Source: Bradyrhizobium manausense (GTDB lineage Bacteria; Pseudomonadota; Alphaproteobacteria; Rhizobiales; Xanthobacteraceae). From it: a stretch of DNA of 64,000 nt. The notes beneath the pieces are model-generated. The model was not told where the DNA came from. It saw only the letters and a program-made list of their open reading frames with translations, and did no database searches. Positions 32,843-41,528 of the stretch are shown here, one piece after another. The DNA is taken from contig NZ_JAFCJI010000006.1 in the NCBI RefSeq assembly GCF_018131105.1, forward strand, positions 78,697 to 142,696, given 5' to 3'. The stretch's first letter is position 1. The number at the start of each line of letters is the position of its first letter. The translations under genes were made by a program, and so were the position numbers.

Positions 32843-34183
32843 TCAGGAGGAACGTTTGAGCACCACCCGCTCGATCTTGCCGACCACCACGAGATAGGCC
32901 ACCGCGGCCACCAGCGCGTTGATGCCGACGAACACCAGGGCACCGTTGAAGGAGCCGGTCGCGGCCACGATGTAGCCGATCACGATGGGCGTGGTGATCG
33001 AGGAGAGGTTGCCGAAGGAATTGAACAGGCCGCCGGAGACGCCGCCGGCCTCCTTGGGCGAGGTGTCGGAGACGACCGCCCAGCCGAGCGCGCCGATGCC
33101 CTTGCCGAAGAAGGCGAGCGCCATGAAGCCGACCACCAGCGCCTGACCGTCGACATAGTTGCAGGCGATGATCGACATCGACAGCAGCATGCCGCCGACG
33201 ATCGGGATCTTGCGCGCCATGGTCAGCGAACCGGTCTTGCGCAGGATGGCGTCGGAGATGACGCCGCCAAGCACGCCGCCGATGAAGCCGCACAGAGCGG
33301 GCAACGTCGCCACGAAGCCGGCTTGCAGGATCGACAGGCCGCGCTCCTTGACCAGGTAGACCGGGAACCAGGTCAGGAAGAAATAGGTCAGCGTGTTGAT
33401 GCAGTACTGGCCGAGATAGACGCCCAGCATCATGCGGTTGGAGAGCAACTGGCGGATATGGTCCCATCTCGGGCCGGATTCCGGCGCACGCTCGTCTTTC
33501 GGTGCATCCAGATCGACCAGCGCGCCGCCTTCCTTGATGTAGTCGAACTCGGCCTCGTTGATCGAGGGGTGCTCCTTCGGGCCGTAGACGGTCTTGATCC
33601 AGGCGAGGCCCATGATGACGCCAAGTGCGCCCATCACGAAGAACACGTAGCGCCAGCCGTAATCATGGGCGATCCAGCCCATCAGCGGCGCGAAGATCAC
33701 GGTGGCGAAATACTGCCCCGAGTTGAAGAAGGCCGACGCGGTGCCGCGCTCATTGCCCGGAAACCACGCCGCGACGATGCGGGCGTTGGCAGGAAAGGAC
33801 GGCGCTTCCGCGACGCCGACCAGCAGACGAAGCGCGAACAGTACGGCGACGGCAGTGCCGGCGCTCAAGAAGCCGACCCAGCCCTGCATCACCGTGAACA
33901 GCGACCAGATGATGATGCTGAAGGCATAGACGAGGCGCGAGCCGTAGCGGTCGAGCAGCCAGCCACCCGGCACCTGTGCGACGACATAGGACCAGCCGAA
34001 GGCCGAGAAGATCCACCCCATCGCGACAGGATCGAGATGCAATTCCTTGGAGAGTGCGGGGCCCGCGATCGAGAGCGTGGCGCGGTCGGCGTAATTGACC
34101 GTGGTGACCAGGAACAGCATGGTCACGATGAACAGCCTGACGCGAGATCTCCTCACGTCCGTTACGGACACCACTGCGCTCAT
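32843..34183 (-). CDS. MFS aldarate importer (ACS family, GudP-like)
   Basis: This 446-residue transporter has 12 predicted helices with the MFS loop motif LDRYGSRLVYAFS between helices 2 and 3. Conserved helix 1 sequence FLVTTVNYADRATLSIAGP is typical of the anion:cation symporter branch that includes GudP/GarP and hexuronate transporters. Position at the head of the glucarate/galactarate locus supports aldarate uptake with protons. No other uptake gene is present in the cluster. Confidence 0.85.
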   Translation of the reverse strand: MSAVVSVTDVRRSRVRLFIVTMLFLVTTVNYADRATLSIAGPALSKELHLDPVAMGWIFSAFGWSYVVAQVPGGWLLDRYGSRLVYAFSIIIWSLFTVMQGWVGFLSAGTAVAVLFALRLLVGVAEAPSFPANARIVAAWFPGNERGTASAFFNSGQYFATVIFAPLMGWIAHDYGWRYVFFVMGALGVIMGLAWIKTVYGPKEHPSINEAEFDYIKEGGALVDLDAPKDERAPESGPRWDHIRQLLSNRMMLGVYLGQYCINTLTYFFLTWFPVYLVKERGLSILQAGFVATLPALCGFIGGVLGGVISDAILRKTGSLTMARKIPIVGGMLLSMSIIACNYVDGQALVVGFMALAFFGKGIGALGWAVVSDTSPKEAGGVSGGLFNSFGNLSSITTPIVIGYIVAATGSFNGALVFVGINALVAAVAYLVVVGKIERVVLKRSS

Positions 34184-34326
34184 CAGGCGCCTCCTTAGAT
34201 CTCGAATGTTTCCTCGAGGCGACTCCTAGAGGCGCATGCAGGAAAGTGTCCAAGTTCAAGGGAGTATCGATTGATGCCGTTTTTGAATTGATGGAACGGC
34301 AAGGTGGGGAACGTACCGCAAACTCG

Positions 34327-34402
34327 TCATTGCGAGCGGAGCGAAGCAATCCAGAATCTTTCCGTTGTGGGACTCTGGATTGCTTCGCTCCGCTCGCAAT
34401 GA
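34327..34402. repeat. Intergenic hairpin repeat, family A, copy 2
   Basis: A perfect 29-base inverted repeat runs from TCATTGCGAGCGGAGCGAAG on the left (34327-34355) to its complement on the right (34374-34402), with an 18-base loop. It is the best preserved of three copies in the window and lies 11 bases from the stop of the SGNH gene. Confidence 0.9.
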
Positions 34403-34412
34403 TGCGGAGCAG

Positions 34413-36365
34413 CTACTGCTGCACGCCCGGCAACAGCGGTGCGAGCAGGCCGCGCGTCACGTTGGGTGGCACAGCGTCCAGGCCGAGCACGGCGCTTGCG
34501 GCGGGCAGTGTCGCATCCGCCATCGCCGCGTGGCCTTCGGCGCTCGGGTGTACGGCGCCGCCATAGACGGCCGAAAGCACGCCCCAGGTCGCGTCGTGGA
34601 TGTCGTTCGGCTGGCTCGCCGCCGGCAACCCTTGCGGATAGGTCATCGCCGCGAAATAGCTGTCGTTGGCGTCGCGGATCCAGCGCGCACGCGGCAGGTA
34701 GGCGCGATATTCCGAGGCGCCGCGGCCGCACAGCATGGGCTGGCTCGCTGCGCTGACGATGTCAGGATTGAAGCTCTGGCCATTCTCGGCAAAGCAGGTG
34801 CGATCGAATTCGGGGTCATTGCCGGAATGGGCGCAAAAACCGTGATCGGCGAACGCAGCCTGATGCGTGTCGACGAAGGTCATGCGGTCGGCTTCCGGAT
34901 CGCGGCACAGCGCGCCGCGGGTGCAGGTGGCAAGCCCCTTCAACTGCGGAAGAAACTCGGTATCGACGAAGGTCGAGACGCGGGCGAGGCGCTGCGGATC
35001 GGCGTTGAACGCGGGATGGATGTCGAAGCCGGCGCGGCCGCCGCGGCAGGGCACGCCGCCATCGGCCAGCGCCGGATTGGCGTAGGAGACGTAGACCACG
35101 TGCGATAGGTCGCCGCCGACCAACGGCTTCAGCGCCTCGCGCAGCTTGACGAAATTCTGTGGCAGCTCACGCTGCAATGCGTCGCGGGACTCGTCGACGG
35201 TCGCCATCACGCCGGAGCGGCGGAACAGCGCCCGCTCGGTCGCGGTTTCAACGATGACGTCGGCGACAAGGCCGGAGAAGTAGACGTCGTTGGCGCCGAT
35301 CGAGAGCAGCACGAGATCGAGGTTGCGGTCCGGTTGGCGCTTCTTCGCTGCGGTGAGCGCTTCGCGCAACTCGGCGACCTGGGCGTTCACGCTGGTGTTG
35401 CAGACGCCGGTCTTGCCAGGCGGGCATTCGCGGGCGCGCTGCGAACCGAGCAGCCCATCGCTGATGCTGGCACCGGTGCAGGCGAGCGGAAGATAGGTGA
35501 CGGCGATATGGGTGTAGCGCACCGCGAGCGCGAGCGCGGTACGAGCCTGGTAGCTGTAAAGCGAGCGGTGGCAGGGCGAGTTGAACCAGAGGGCGCTGTA
35601 GCGCTGCCAGTTCGCGAGCGTATCCGGTGCCTCGCAGGCGCGGCCGCCCTTGAAGCCGGCGCGGCTCGGCCGGTAATACTGGCCGCCGGCAGTGCCGAGA
35701 TAAGAGCGGAAGCAAAAACCCTCGTCCGACAGCGCCAGCGGCCGGTCCGGATTGCCTTCGCCGGAGGCGATGCTGTCGCCAAGGCCAGCGATGAAGATGT
35801 CGCGGACCTGGATCTCGGTCTGGATGCGCTGGCTCGGATCGGAGCCGGAGGAGACGTCGACGGTCGCCACCGTCTGCTTGCCGTAGCGGACCCGCAGATT
35901 GACCGGCTCGGCGCAGTCGAAGGTCGAGGTTTGCGGTCCGTCGCCATCGTCGAACGACCACGCGCAGGTGGCGCCGACCGGCACCGCACCCGTCAGGCGC
36001 ACGGTGATGGGATGGTCGATCGGGGTGAGGTAGTTCTCTTTGACGTTATCGCGGGTACAGGGCTGGTTGACCCGGCCCTGGAGGTCGATGCAGAGCCGGT
36101 TGACCATGTTGCGGGCCCAGCCACGGCCTTCGCTTTGCAACTCCAGCGACTGTTCGGCGGCGAGAATGCTGCGATTGCGGGCATTCTCGACATGCAGCAG
36201 GAAGTCGCGCTCCTCGCGGAACAGGCGGAAGCGATTGCGGACCTCCCAATTGATCTGCAGGGCACCGGCATCCTGCGCGGCTGCGGGTTGACACGGCAAA
36301 GCGGCGAGAAGTCCTGCCAGCAGCAGGGCTCCCGCGATACATCGGCGAAGGGAAACAGGGATCAT
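34413..36365 (-). CDS. Secreted SGNH/GDSL-like hydrolase, large
   Basis: This 650-residue protein has a signal peptide (about 1-31, ending QPAAAQ), an N-terminal beta-rich part (about 35-190, including a PKD-like SFDDGDGPQTSTFDC) and an SGNH domain. Blocks visible are GLGDSIASGEGN (Ser), the glycine region, SIGANDVYFSG (Asn) and a late AVHPSAEGHAAM (His). The usual aspartate three residues before the catalytic histidine is replaced (GAVHP). Many cysteines suggest disulfides. It probably acts on an ester in the envelope; substrate unknown. I start at ATG 36365, before the signal peptide. Confidence 0.72.
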   Translation of the reverse strand: MIPVSLRRCIAGALLLAGLLAALPCQPAAAQDAGALQINWEVRNRFRLFREERDFLLHVENARNRSILAAEQSLELQSEGRGWARNMVNRLCIDLQGRVNQPCTRDNVKENYLTPIDHPITVRLTGAVPVGATCAWSFDDGDGPQTSTFDCAEPVNLRVRYGKQTVATVDVSSGSDPSQRIQTEIQVRDIFIAGLGDSIASGEGNPDRPLALSDEGFCFRSYLGTAGGQYYRPSRAGFKGGRACEAPDTLANWQRYSALWFNSPCHRSLYSYQARTALALAVRYTHIAVTYLPLACTGASISDGLLGSQRARECPPGKTGVCNTSVNAQVAELREALTAAKKRQPDRNLDLVLLSIGANDVYFSGLVADVIVETATERALFRRSGVMATVDESRDALQRELPQNFVKLREALKPLVGGDLSHVVYVSYANPALADGGVPCRGGRAGFDIHPAFNADPQRLARVSTFVDTEFLPQLKGLATCTRGALCRDPEADRMTFVDTHQAAFADHGFCAHSGNDPEFDRTCFAENGQSFNPDIVSAASQPMLCGRGASEYRAYLPRARWIRDANDSYFAAMTYPQGLPAASQPNDIHDATWGVLSAVYGGAVHPSAEGHAAMADATLPAASAVLGLDAVPPNVTRGLLAPLLPGVQQ

Positions 36366-36476
36366 GGCCCGCGTCTTCAACGGCAAAGTTGAGGCGGAAA
36401 TAAGAGAGGATTGCCGTTCGGCCTGCAACCTTTGTCTGCGGCCGGTACGGGCCGCTGGCGCGATCGTCGGTCGGCC

Positions 36477-37559
36477 TTACCGCTTGCTGGCCTGGCGCAG
36501 CGACCGCTCGTGCTCCATCGCCGTCACCTGCTTGGGCAGGTTGGCCTGCGCGCAGGCTTCTGCCAGTCGCCGCCGCTCCTGCCAGGGCTGGACGACGTTC
36601 ATCCAGAGCTCGCGAGTGCCCATGATGGAGATGGCGAGGCCAAACGGGATCACGAAATAGAGAATGCGGAAGACCAGCAGGGTCGCCAGCAACTGCTCGC
36701 GGCCGAATTCGGGCAGTGCCACCAGCATGGCGGCGTCGAACACCCCGATGGAGCCGGGCGCATGGCTGGCAAAGCCGAGCAGGGTCGCCAGGATGAACAC
36801 CACCGCGAGCGACAGGAAATCGATCGGCGGAGTGGACGGTATCAGCAGATACATCGCAAAGGCACAGAAGCCGAGATCGACCACCCCGATCAGGATCTGC
36901 ACCAGCGTCAGCGGCGCTGACGGCAGCACCACTTTCCAGCCCTTCTGTCCGAGCTCGCGGCGCTTCTCGCCCATGCACAGCCAGACCAGATAGGCGCCGA
37001 TCGAGGCAAGGCCGCCGAACGCGATCAGCCGGTTAATCGACGACGGCAACTGGTCCATGTAGGAGGCTGCGTCCGGATGGATGGCCATGCCGATCGACAG
37101 CACGAAGATGTTACCGAGCCAGAAAGTCAGGCCGGAGAGGAAGCAGATCTTGGCGACGTCGATCGCGTTCAGCCCGTAGTCCGAATAAATCCGGAAGCGG
37201 ATCGCACCGCCCGTGAATACCGTGGCGCCGATGTTGTGGCCGATTGAATAGGACGTGAAGCTCGACAGCGCTGCGATGCGATAGGGCACGTGCTTCTTGC
37301 CGATCGTTCGCAGTGCAAAAAAGTCGTAGAAAGTCAGCGTACAGAACGCGAAGAACACGCAAATCGCGGCAAGCCCGATATGCCCGCGGGGAATTTCGGT
37401 CAACGCAGTCAGGATTACGCTGGTATCGATGCCCTTGAGGGTGCGCAGCAGCGTCGTGATCGCGAAGGCGATGATCATCACGCTCGCGGCAACTCCGAGC
37501 CGGCGCCAGCCGATCCATCTCTTGAAGCCGCGTTTCAGCGCGGGCAGCAGTCCGTGCAT
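36477..37559 (-). CDS. UPF0104 / MprF-flippase-like membrane protein
   Basis: This 360-residue protein has about eight membrane helices and matches the membrane half of lysylphosphatidylglycerol synthase (MprF N-terminal, UPF0104), with FTSYSIGHNIGATVFTGGAI and GFASHAPGSIGVFDAAML as conserved spots. No aminoacyl-transferase domain is attached. In MprF this part flips modified lipids, so a lipid flippase or transport role is likely. It lies 111 bases upstream of the SGNH gene on the same strand; they may be co-transcribed. The upstream 428-base gap holds its promoter. Confidence 0.8.
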   Translation of the reverse strand: MHGLLPALKRGFKRWIGWRRLGVAASVMIIAFAITTLLRTLKGIDTSVILTALTEIPRGHIGLAAICVFFAFCTLTFYDFFALRTIGKKHVPYRIAALSSFTSYSIGHNIGATVFTGGAIRFRIYSDYGLNAIDVAKICFLSGLTFWLGNIFVLSIGMAIHPDAASYMDQLPSSINRLIAFGGLASIGAYLVWLCMGEKRRELGQKGWKVVLPSAPLTLVQILIGVVDLGFCAFAMYLLIPSTPPIDFLSLAVVFILATLLGFASHAPGSIGVFDAAMLVALPEFGREQLLATLLVFRILYFVIPFGLAISIMGTRELWMNVVQPWQERRRLAEACAQANLPKQVTAMEHERSLRQASKR

Positions 37560-37987
37560 TCATCCTCCCGGCGGGGGGCAAGGCCGACCGGGCCAGACAT
37601 TGGCCAGTCGGTTGCGATCACTGCCCGAAATGGGCGTCGATCGCTAGGCATGATGTAGCTCATTTAAGGCAAAATCAGCGACTTGTGCAGCCCTTGACAA
37701 CGATAGGTTCTGCGCCCGATCGGCCATTTTTGTCATAAGTGGTTCACATGGCCGGCGCGTTAAGCATATGAGTCGGCGGCCAGGCTTCGATCGCGCGCCC
37801 GTATGTTCAGATGGTTTCAAATCCTGCGCTCGCAAGCATTGTTCCGGCGCAAACGATGCGAGGCATTTTTGGAACGACGGTGCTGGGCACCGGTTAGCGC
37901 CCCATCAGCAATCGAACACGGCGAAAGTCCCGGCTTTTCTTACAAGCCGGCGTCGTCGTGTTCCCGAAACCTGCGAGGATCGGAACG
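37560..37987. other. Divergent intergenic region before yciE-like gene
   Basis: These 428 bases lie between two divergent genes and contain no convincing coding frame. They hold the candidate EcfG promoter at 37871 for the plus-strand gene. The part near 37650-37770 is AT-richer. Nothing else is recognised. Confidence 0.55.
37871..37895 (+). promoter_or_regulatory. Candidate EcfG (general stress sigma) promoter
   Basis: GGAAC at 37871-37875, a 16-base spacer and GGTT at 37892-37895 match the alphaproteobacterial general-stress consensus GGAAC-N16/17-cGTT, with one mismatch in the -10 part. The YciE-like start lies 92 bases further on. YciE/DUF892 genes are commonly part of the EcfG regulon. 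Confidence 0.5.
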
Positions 37988-38494
37988 ATGGGACTGTTCA
38001 CCAAGGACATCAAGACCATGAACGACCTGTTCGTGCATCAGCTACAGGATATCTATTATGCCGAGCAGCAGCTCACCAAGGCGCTGCCGAAAATGGCAGA
38101 TAAGGCGACCGATCCGCAGCTGAAGCAGGGCTTTTTGACGCACCTCGAGGAAACCAAGCAGCACGTCACGCGGCTCGAGGAAGTGTTCAAGATGCACGGC
38201 GCCAAGGTCAAGGCTGTCGACTGTCCGGCAATCGATGGCATCATCGAGGAGGCCGACGAAACCGCGGGTGAAGTCGCGGACAAGGCGGTGCTCGACGCGG
38301 CGCTGATCAACGCGGCGCAGGCCGCCGAACATTACGAGATCGTGCGCTACGGCAGCCTGATCGCCTGGGCCAAGCAGCTCGGCCGCAGCGATTGCGCTGC
38401 GGTGCTCGCCAAGACGCTCGAGGAAGAGAAGGCGACCGACAAGAAATTGACGTCGCTTGCCGAGAGCAAGGTGAATTTGCGGGCGGCAAGCTAA
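37988..38494 (+). CDS. YciE/DUF892 ferritin-like stress protein
   Basis: This 168-residue protein is a four-helix ferritin-like protein of the DUF892 (YciE/YciF) family. TMNDLFVHQLQDIYYAEQQL supplies the first metal-ligand helix, HLEETKQHV the second, AAEHYEIVRYG the third and LEEEKATDKKL the fourth; the E and H spacing fits a di-iron site. ATG 37988 has AGGA upstream and gives MGLFTKDIKTM; a GC-rich upstream frame is not supported. Family members are induced by osmotic, desiccation and general stress. A clear terminator follows. Confidence 0.88.
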   Translation: MGLFTKDIKTMNDLFVHQLQDIYYAEQQLTKALPKMADKATDPQLKQGFLTHLEETKQHVTRLEEVFKMHGAKVKAVDCPAIDGIIEEADETAGEVADKAVLDAALINAAQAAEHYEIVRYGSLIAWAKQLGRSDCAAVLAKTLEEEKATDKKLTSLAESKVNLRAAS

Positions 38495-38514
38495 GAGCGA
38501 GATACCGCTTTCAG

Positions 38515-38550
38515 GAGACGCCGTGCTTCCGCGCGGCGTCTCACTTTTTT
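38515..38550 (+). terminator. Intrinsic terminator of the YciE-like gene
   Basis: GAGACGCCG (38515-38523) and CGGCGTCTC (38534-38542) form a nine-base stem around a 10-base loop, followed by ACTTTTTT. This is a textbook intrinsic terminator 21 bases after the stop at 38494. Confidence 0.9.
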
Positions 38551-38558
38551 AGCCGAGT

Positions 38559-39782
38559 CTAGCTAGCCTGGTATTTCAGGCCGAACACCAGTGCAACCAC
38601 CGCAAACACCGCAATGGTCACGGCGAAGATCAGGCTCGCGACAGTCGAGCTGATCAGGGTCGAGAGGACTCCGATTCCGATCACCGGAAGCGCGTTGCCG
38701 AGAAAGCAACAGATGAAATAGGCCGAGACTACCTCGGCGCGACGATCATCCGGTGCGATCTGGTTCACCACTTGAAGGCTGCCGCGATAGCCGAGCCCCG
38801 CAGCGACGCCGCAGGTGGCGGTCGCCGCGATCATGACGCCAAGAGATCCTGCGAACTGTGCGGTGACGAGCAGGGCAAGGCTCGGCAGCATCAGGCCGAG
38901 CGACCATAGCATCGCGGCACGGCTCGACAGCTTGCGCGTCAGTGCAATGACGAGTGCAACGGCAGCTGCAAGCTCGAGGAAAATCGCGCCGGCAATCGCG
39001 TGGCTGGTGACGTGCAGCTCGCCCGCAAGCACGCTCGGCGCAAGCGCGGCAAAAAAGGCGACGAGGGCCATGCCACCGAAGCCGGTGACCGCGGGCGCCA
39101 CGAACCGCGACCGGATCGACGACGGAACGCCGACGCGCGGCCGCATCGACAGTTGCGCGAAGTCGGCGAGGGGACGATCGACCGTCTCGCGGGCGAAGGC
39201 CAGAAGGGCTGCGACCACGACCAGCACCGCGAGATAAGCGATGAACGGTGTTCGCAGCGGAAACGCGACATATTCGGCGAGCAGGCCGGAAATCAATGCG
39301 CCGAGGCCAAGGCCGGTGAAGTTCGTGATTGTTGCAATCACGGTCGCGCGAGAGCGGTCCTGTTCGGCGATCAGTTCCGCAAGCCATGCGGTGCCAGTTC
39401 CGGCACCAATCCCGATCGCAAGGCCGCTCAGCACGCGTGCGACGTAGAGCGAGGCGACACCATGCGCGAACAGGAACACGAGCGCGCCCACGGCAGCGAT
39501 GCCGACGGCAATGATCGCGGAACGCCGCCGCCCGACCTGATCGGACATCCGGCCGAAGATCATGAGTGCCGTCAGGTTTCCGACGACATAGACGGCGTAG
39601 ATCAGGGTCAACGTGATCTGGGAGAAGCCCAGTTGCTGTTTGTAGATGACGTAGAGCGGGGTTGCGACCGTGCTGCCGGCAAACAGTGCGCCGATCAGGC
39701 ATCCGACAGCAATGATGGTTGCGGTCTTGCCGAACTCCGAACTCGCGCGCGAGGGAACTGAGGTGTTGCCAACTCTTGCCAT
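38559..39782 (-). CDS. MFS transporter (drug/small-molecule type)
   Basis: This 407-residue protein has about 12 membrane helices, with the helix 2-3 motif IFGRMSDQVGRRRSAI and a glycine-rich helix 4-5 region (AIGIGAGTGTAWLAELI). I chose ATG 39782 (MARVGNTSVPSRASS) with AAGG upstream; the frame extends 46 codons more but without membrane or RBS support. It is divergent from the DHA2 exporter at 40009. Substrate is unknown. Confidence 0.75.
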   Translation of the reverse strand: MARVGNTSVPSRASSEFGKTATIIAVGCLIGALFAGSTVATPLYVIYKQQLGFSQITLTLIYAVYVVGNLTALMIFGRMSDQVGRRRSAIIAVGIAAVGALVFLFAHGVASLYVARVLSGLAIGIGAGTGTAWLAELIAEQDRSRATVIATITNFTGLGLGALISGLLAEYVAFPLRTPFIAYLAVLVVVAALLAFARETVDRPLADFAQLSMRPRVGVPSSIRSRFVAPAVTGFGGMALVAFFAALAPSVLAGELHVTSHAIAGAIFLELAAAVALVIALTRKLSSRAAMLWSLGLMLPSLALLVTAQFAGSLGVMIAATATCGVAAGLGYRGSLQVVNQIAPDDRRAEVVSAYFICCFLGNALPVIGIGVLSTLISSTVASLIFAVTIAVFAVVALVFGLKYQAS

Positions 39783-40008
39783 GACTTCGATGCCTTGAAG
39801 GTAAGATAAGCGGTTCAACACGAAGTGATCTCGCACTGTTCCCATGCTTGCGCGTGAACGGGGCTTGCATGGCATGCAGGGCGAAAGCCTCGATGTTTTC
39901 CAGTGCAGCATACGATTCATTTCACAATGATGTTTCGATCATAACCGAAGCATGCTCACGCAACGAAAGCGTATCGCTGGCGTTCACCCGCAAACATCGA
40001 GGTGGATC

Positions 40009-41427
40009 ATGCCGGCAGAATTTCTTCATGCGCATTCGTCTCTGAGCGCGAGGAACACGCGAGGCGCGCAAGCTGCGTCCGCTTTGACGCTGACCGCGAT
40101 GAGCCTCGGCTATGGCGTCGTGCAGCTTGATGTCACCATCGTCAACACCGCGCTCGACGCCATCGGCAAGACGCTTGGCGGCGGCGTCGCCGAATTGCAA
40201 TGGGTGGTGAGTGCCTACACCATCGCCTTTGCCGCCTTCATTCTCACGGCCGGCGCACTCGGCGACCGCATCGGCGCCAAACGCATCTTCATGGCGGGGT
40301 TCGCGATCTTCACCGCGGCCTCGCTGGCCTGTGCATTATCTCCCAATGCGATCGCGCTGATCGGTGCACGGTTGATCCAGGGACTGGCGGCGGCGATCCT
40401 GGTGCCGAATTCGCTGGCGCTGCTGAACCATGCTTACACCGATGACCGCGCCCGCGGCCGCGCCGTCGCGGTCTGGGCGGCAGGCGCAAGCCTGGCGCTG
40501 ACCGCCGGCCCCTTCGTCGGCGGCGCACTGATCACGCTGGTCGGCTGGCGTGCGATCTTCCTTGTCAATCTGCCCATCGGCCTTGCCGGCCTGTGGCTAA
40601 GCTGGCGCTATGCGACCGAAACCACCCGGGCGCGATCGCGTGAGATCGATCTGCCCGGCCAGCTTGCCGCGATCGGCGCGCTTGGGTCGCTCGCGGGCGC
40701 GATCATCGAAGCTGGCGCGCTCGGATGGAACCACCCGGCCGTGATCACCGCGTTCGTGGCCTCGGCTGTCCTCGCGGCGCTGTTCGTCTGGCGCGAGAGC
40801 CGCACGGCGCAGCCGATGCTACCGCTGTCCCTGTTCAGTCACCGGTTGTTTACCCTGACAACGATCGTCGGCCTCCTCGTCAACGTCGCGATCTACGGAC
40901 TGATCTTCGTGCTCAGCCTCTATTTCCAGCGGATCAACGGCCTGTCGCCGTGGTGGACCGGGCTTGCCTTCGTGCCGATGATGGGCGCGGTGTTGCCGGT
41001 CAATCTGCTGGCGCCGCGCCTGGCCGAGCGCATCGGCGCGTGCCCGACCATCGTCGTCGGTGCCTCTATCTCCGCACTTGGCTGTCTCGGCCTGCTCTGG
41101 ATCGAGGCTGGGACGAGCTATTGGGCGATCTTCGCGCAGCTGATTGCGATCAGCGGGGGACTTGGCCTCCTGGTACCGCCGCTGACTTCGACCTTGCTCG
41201 GCAGCGTCGAGAAAGCGCGCTCGGGGATTGCCGCGGGTGTCCTCAATGCGACGCGGCAGACCGGCAGCGTCATGGGTGTCGCGTTGTTCGGGTCGCTGGT
41301 CGCGTCCGGTGATGCATTCATGAGCGGCTTTCACCAGTCGCTAATCATATCGGCGGCCGTGCTACTGGTGGCCGCCGGCCTGATGGGCTTCGGTGCAAAG
41401 GCGCAGGCGGACGAACAATGTGAGTGA
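40009..41427 (+). CDS. DHA2-family MFS multidrug exporter (EmrB/QacA-like)
   Basis: This 472-residue transporter has 14 predicted helices, as in EmrB/QacA. Helix 1 has the family motif LDVTIVNTALDAI and helix 5 the antiporter motif WAAGASLALTAGPFVGG. The loop between helices 2 and 3 reads LGDRIGAKRIFMAG. ATG 40009 (MPAEFLHAHSS) has GAGGTGG upstream; the earlier ATG at 39952 lacks one. No EmrA-like membrane fusion gene is adjacent. It likely exports toxic compounds by proton antiport. Confidence 0.85.
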   Translation: MPAEFLHAHSSLSARNTRGAQAASALTLTAMSLGYGVVQLDVTIVNTALDAIGKTLGGGVAELQWVVSAYTIAFAAFILTAGALGDRIGAKRIFMAGFAIFTAASLACALSPNAIALIGARLIQGLAAAILVPNSLALLNHAYTDDRARGRAVAVWAAGASLALTAGPFVGGALITLVGWRAIFLVNLPIGLAGLWLSWRYATETTRARSREIDLPGQLAAIGALGSLAGAIIEAGALGWNHPAVITAFVASAVLAALFVWRESRTAQPMLPLSLFSHRLFTLTTIVGLLVNVAIYGLIFVLSLYFQRINGLSPWWTGLAFVPMMGAVLPVNLLAPRLAERIGACPTIVVGASISALGCLGLLWIEAGTSYWAIFAQLIAISGGLGLLVPPLTSTLLGSVEKARSGIAAGVLNATRQTGSVMGVALFGSLVASGDAFMSGFHQSLIISAAVLLVAAGLMGFGAKAQADEQCE

Positions 41428-41528
41428 CCGCACACATTACCTGTTCACCATTCCGCTAACCGCCGCATAGCCAGTTACCGACTGTCCACCTCTGCCGGTT
41501 CTAGTGCCCGATGGAATAGGGGCCGGCA

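Noticed and set aside
32420..34198. 592-residue open frame on the plus strand
   Set aside because: It lies antisense to the LysR and MFS genes and has no motif or plausible ribosome-binding site.
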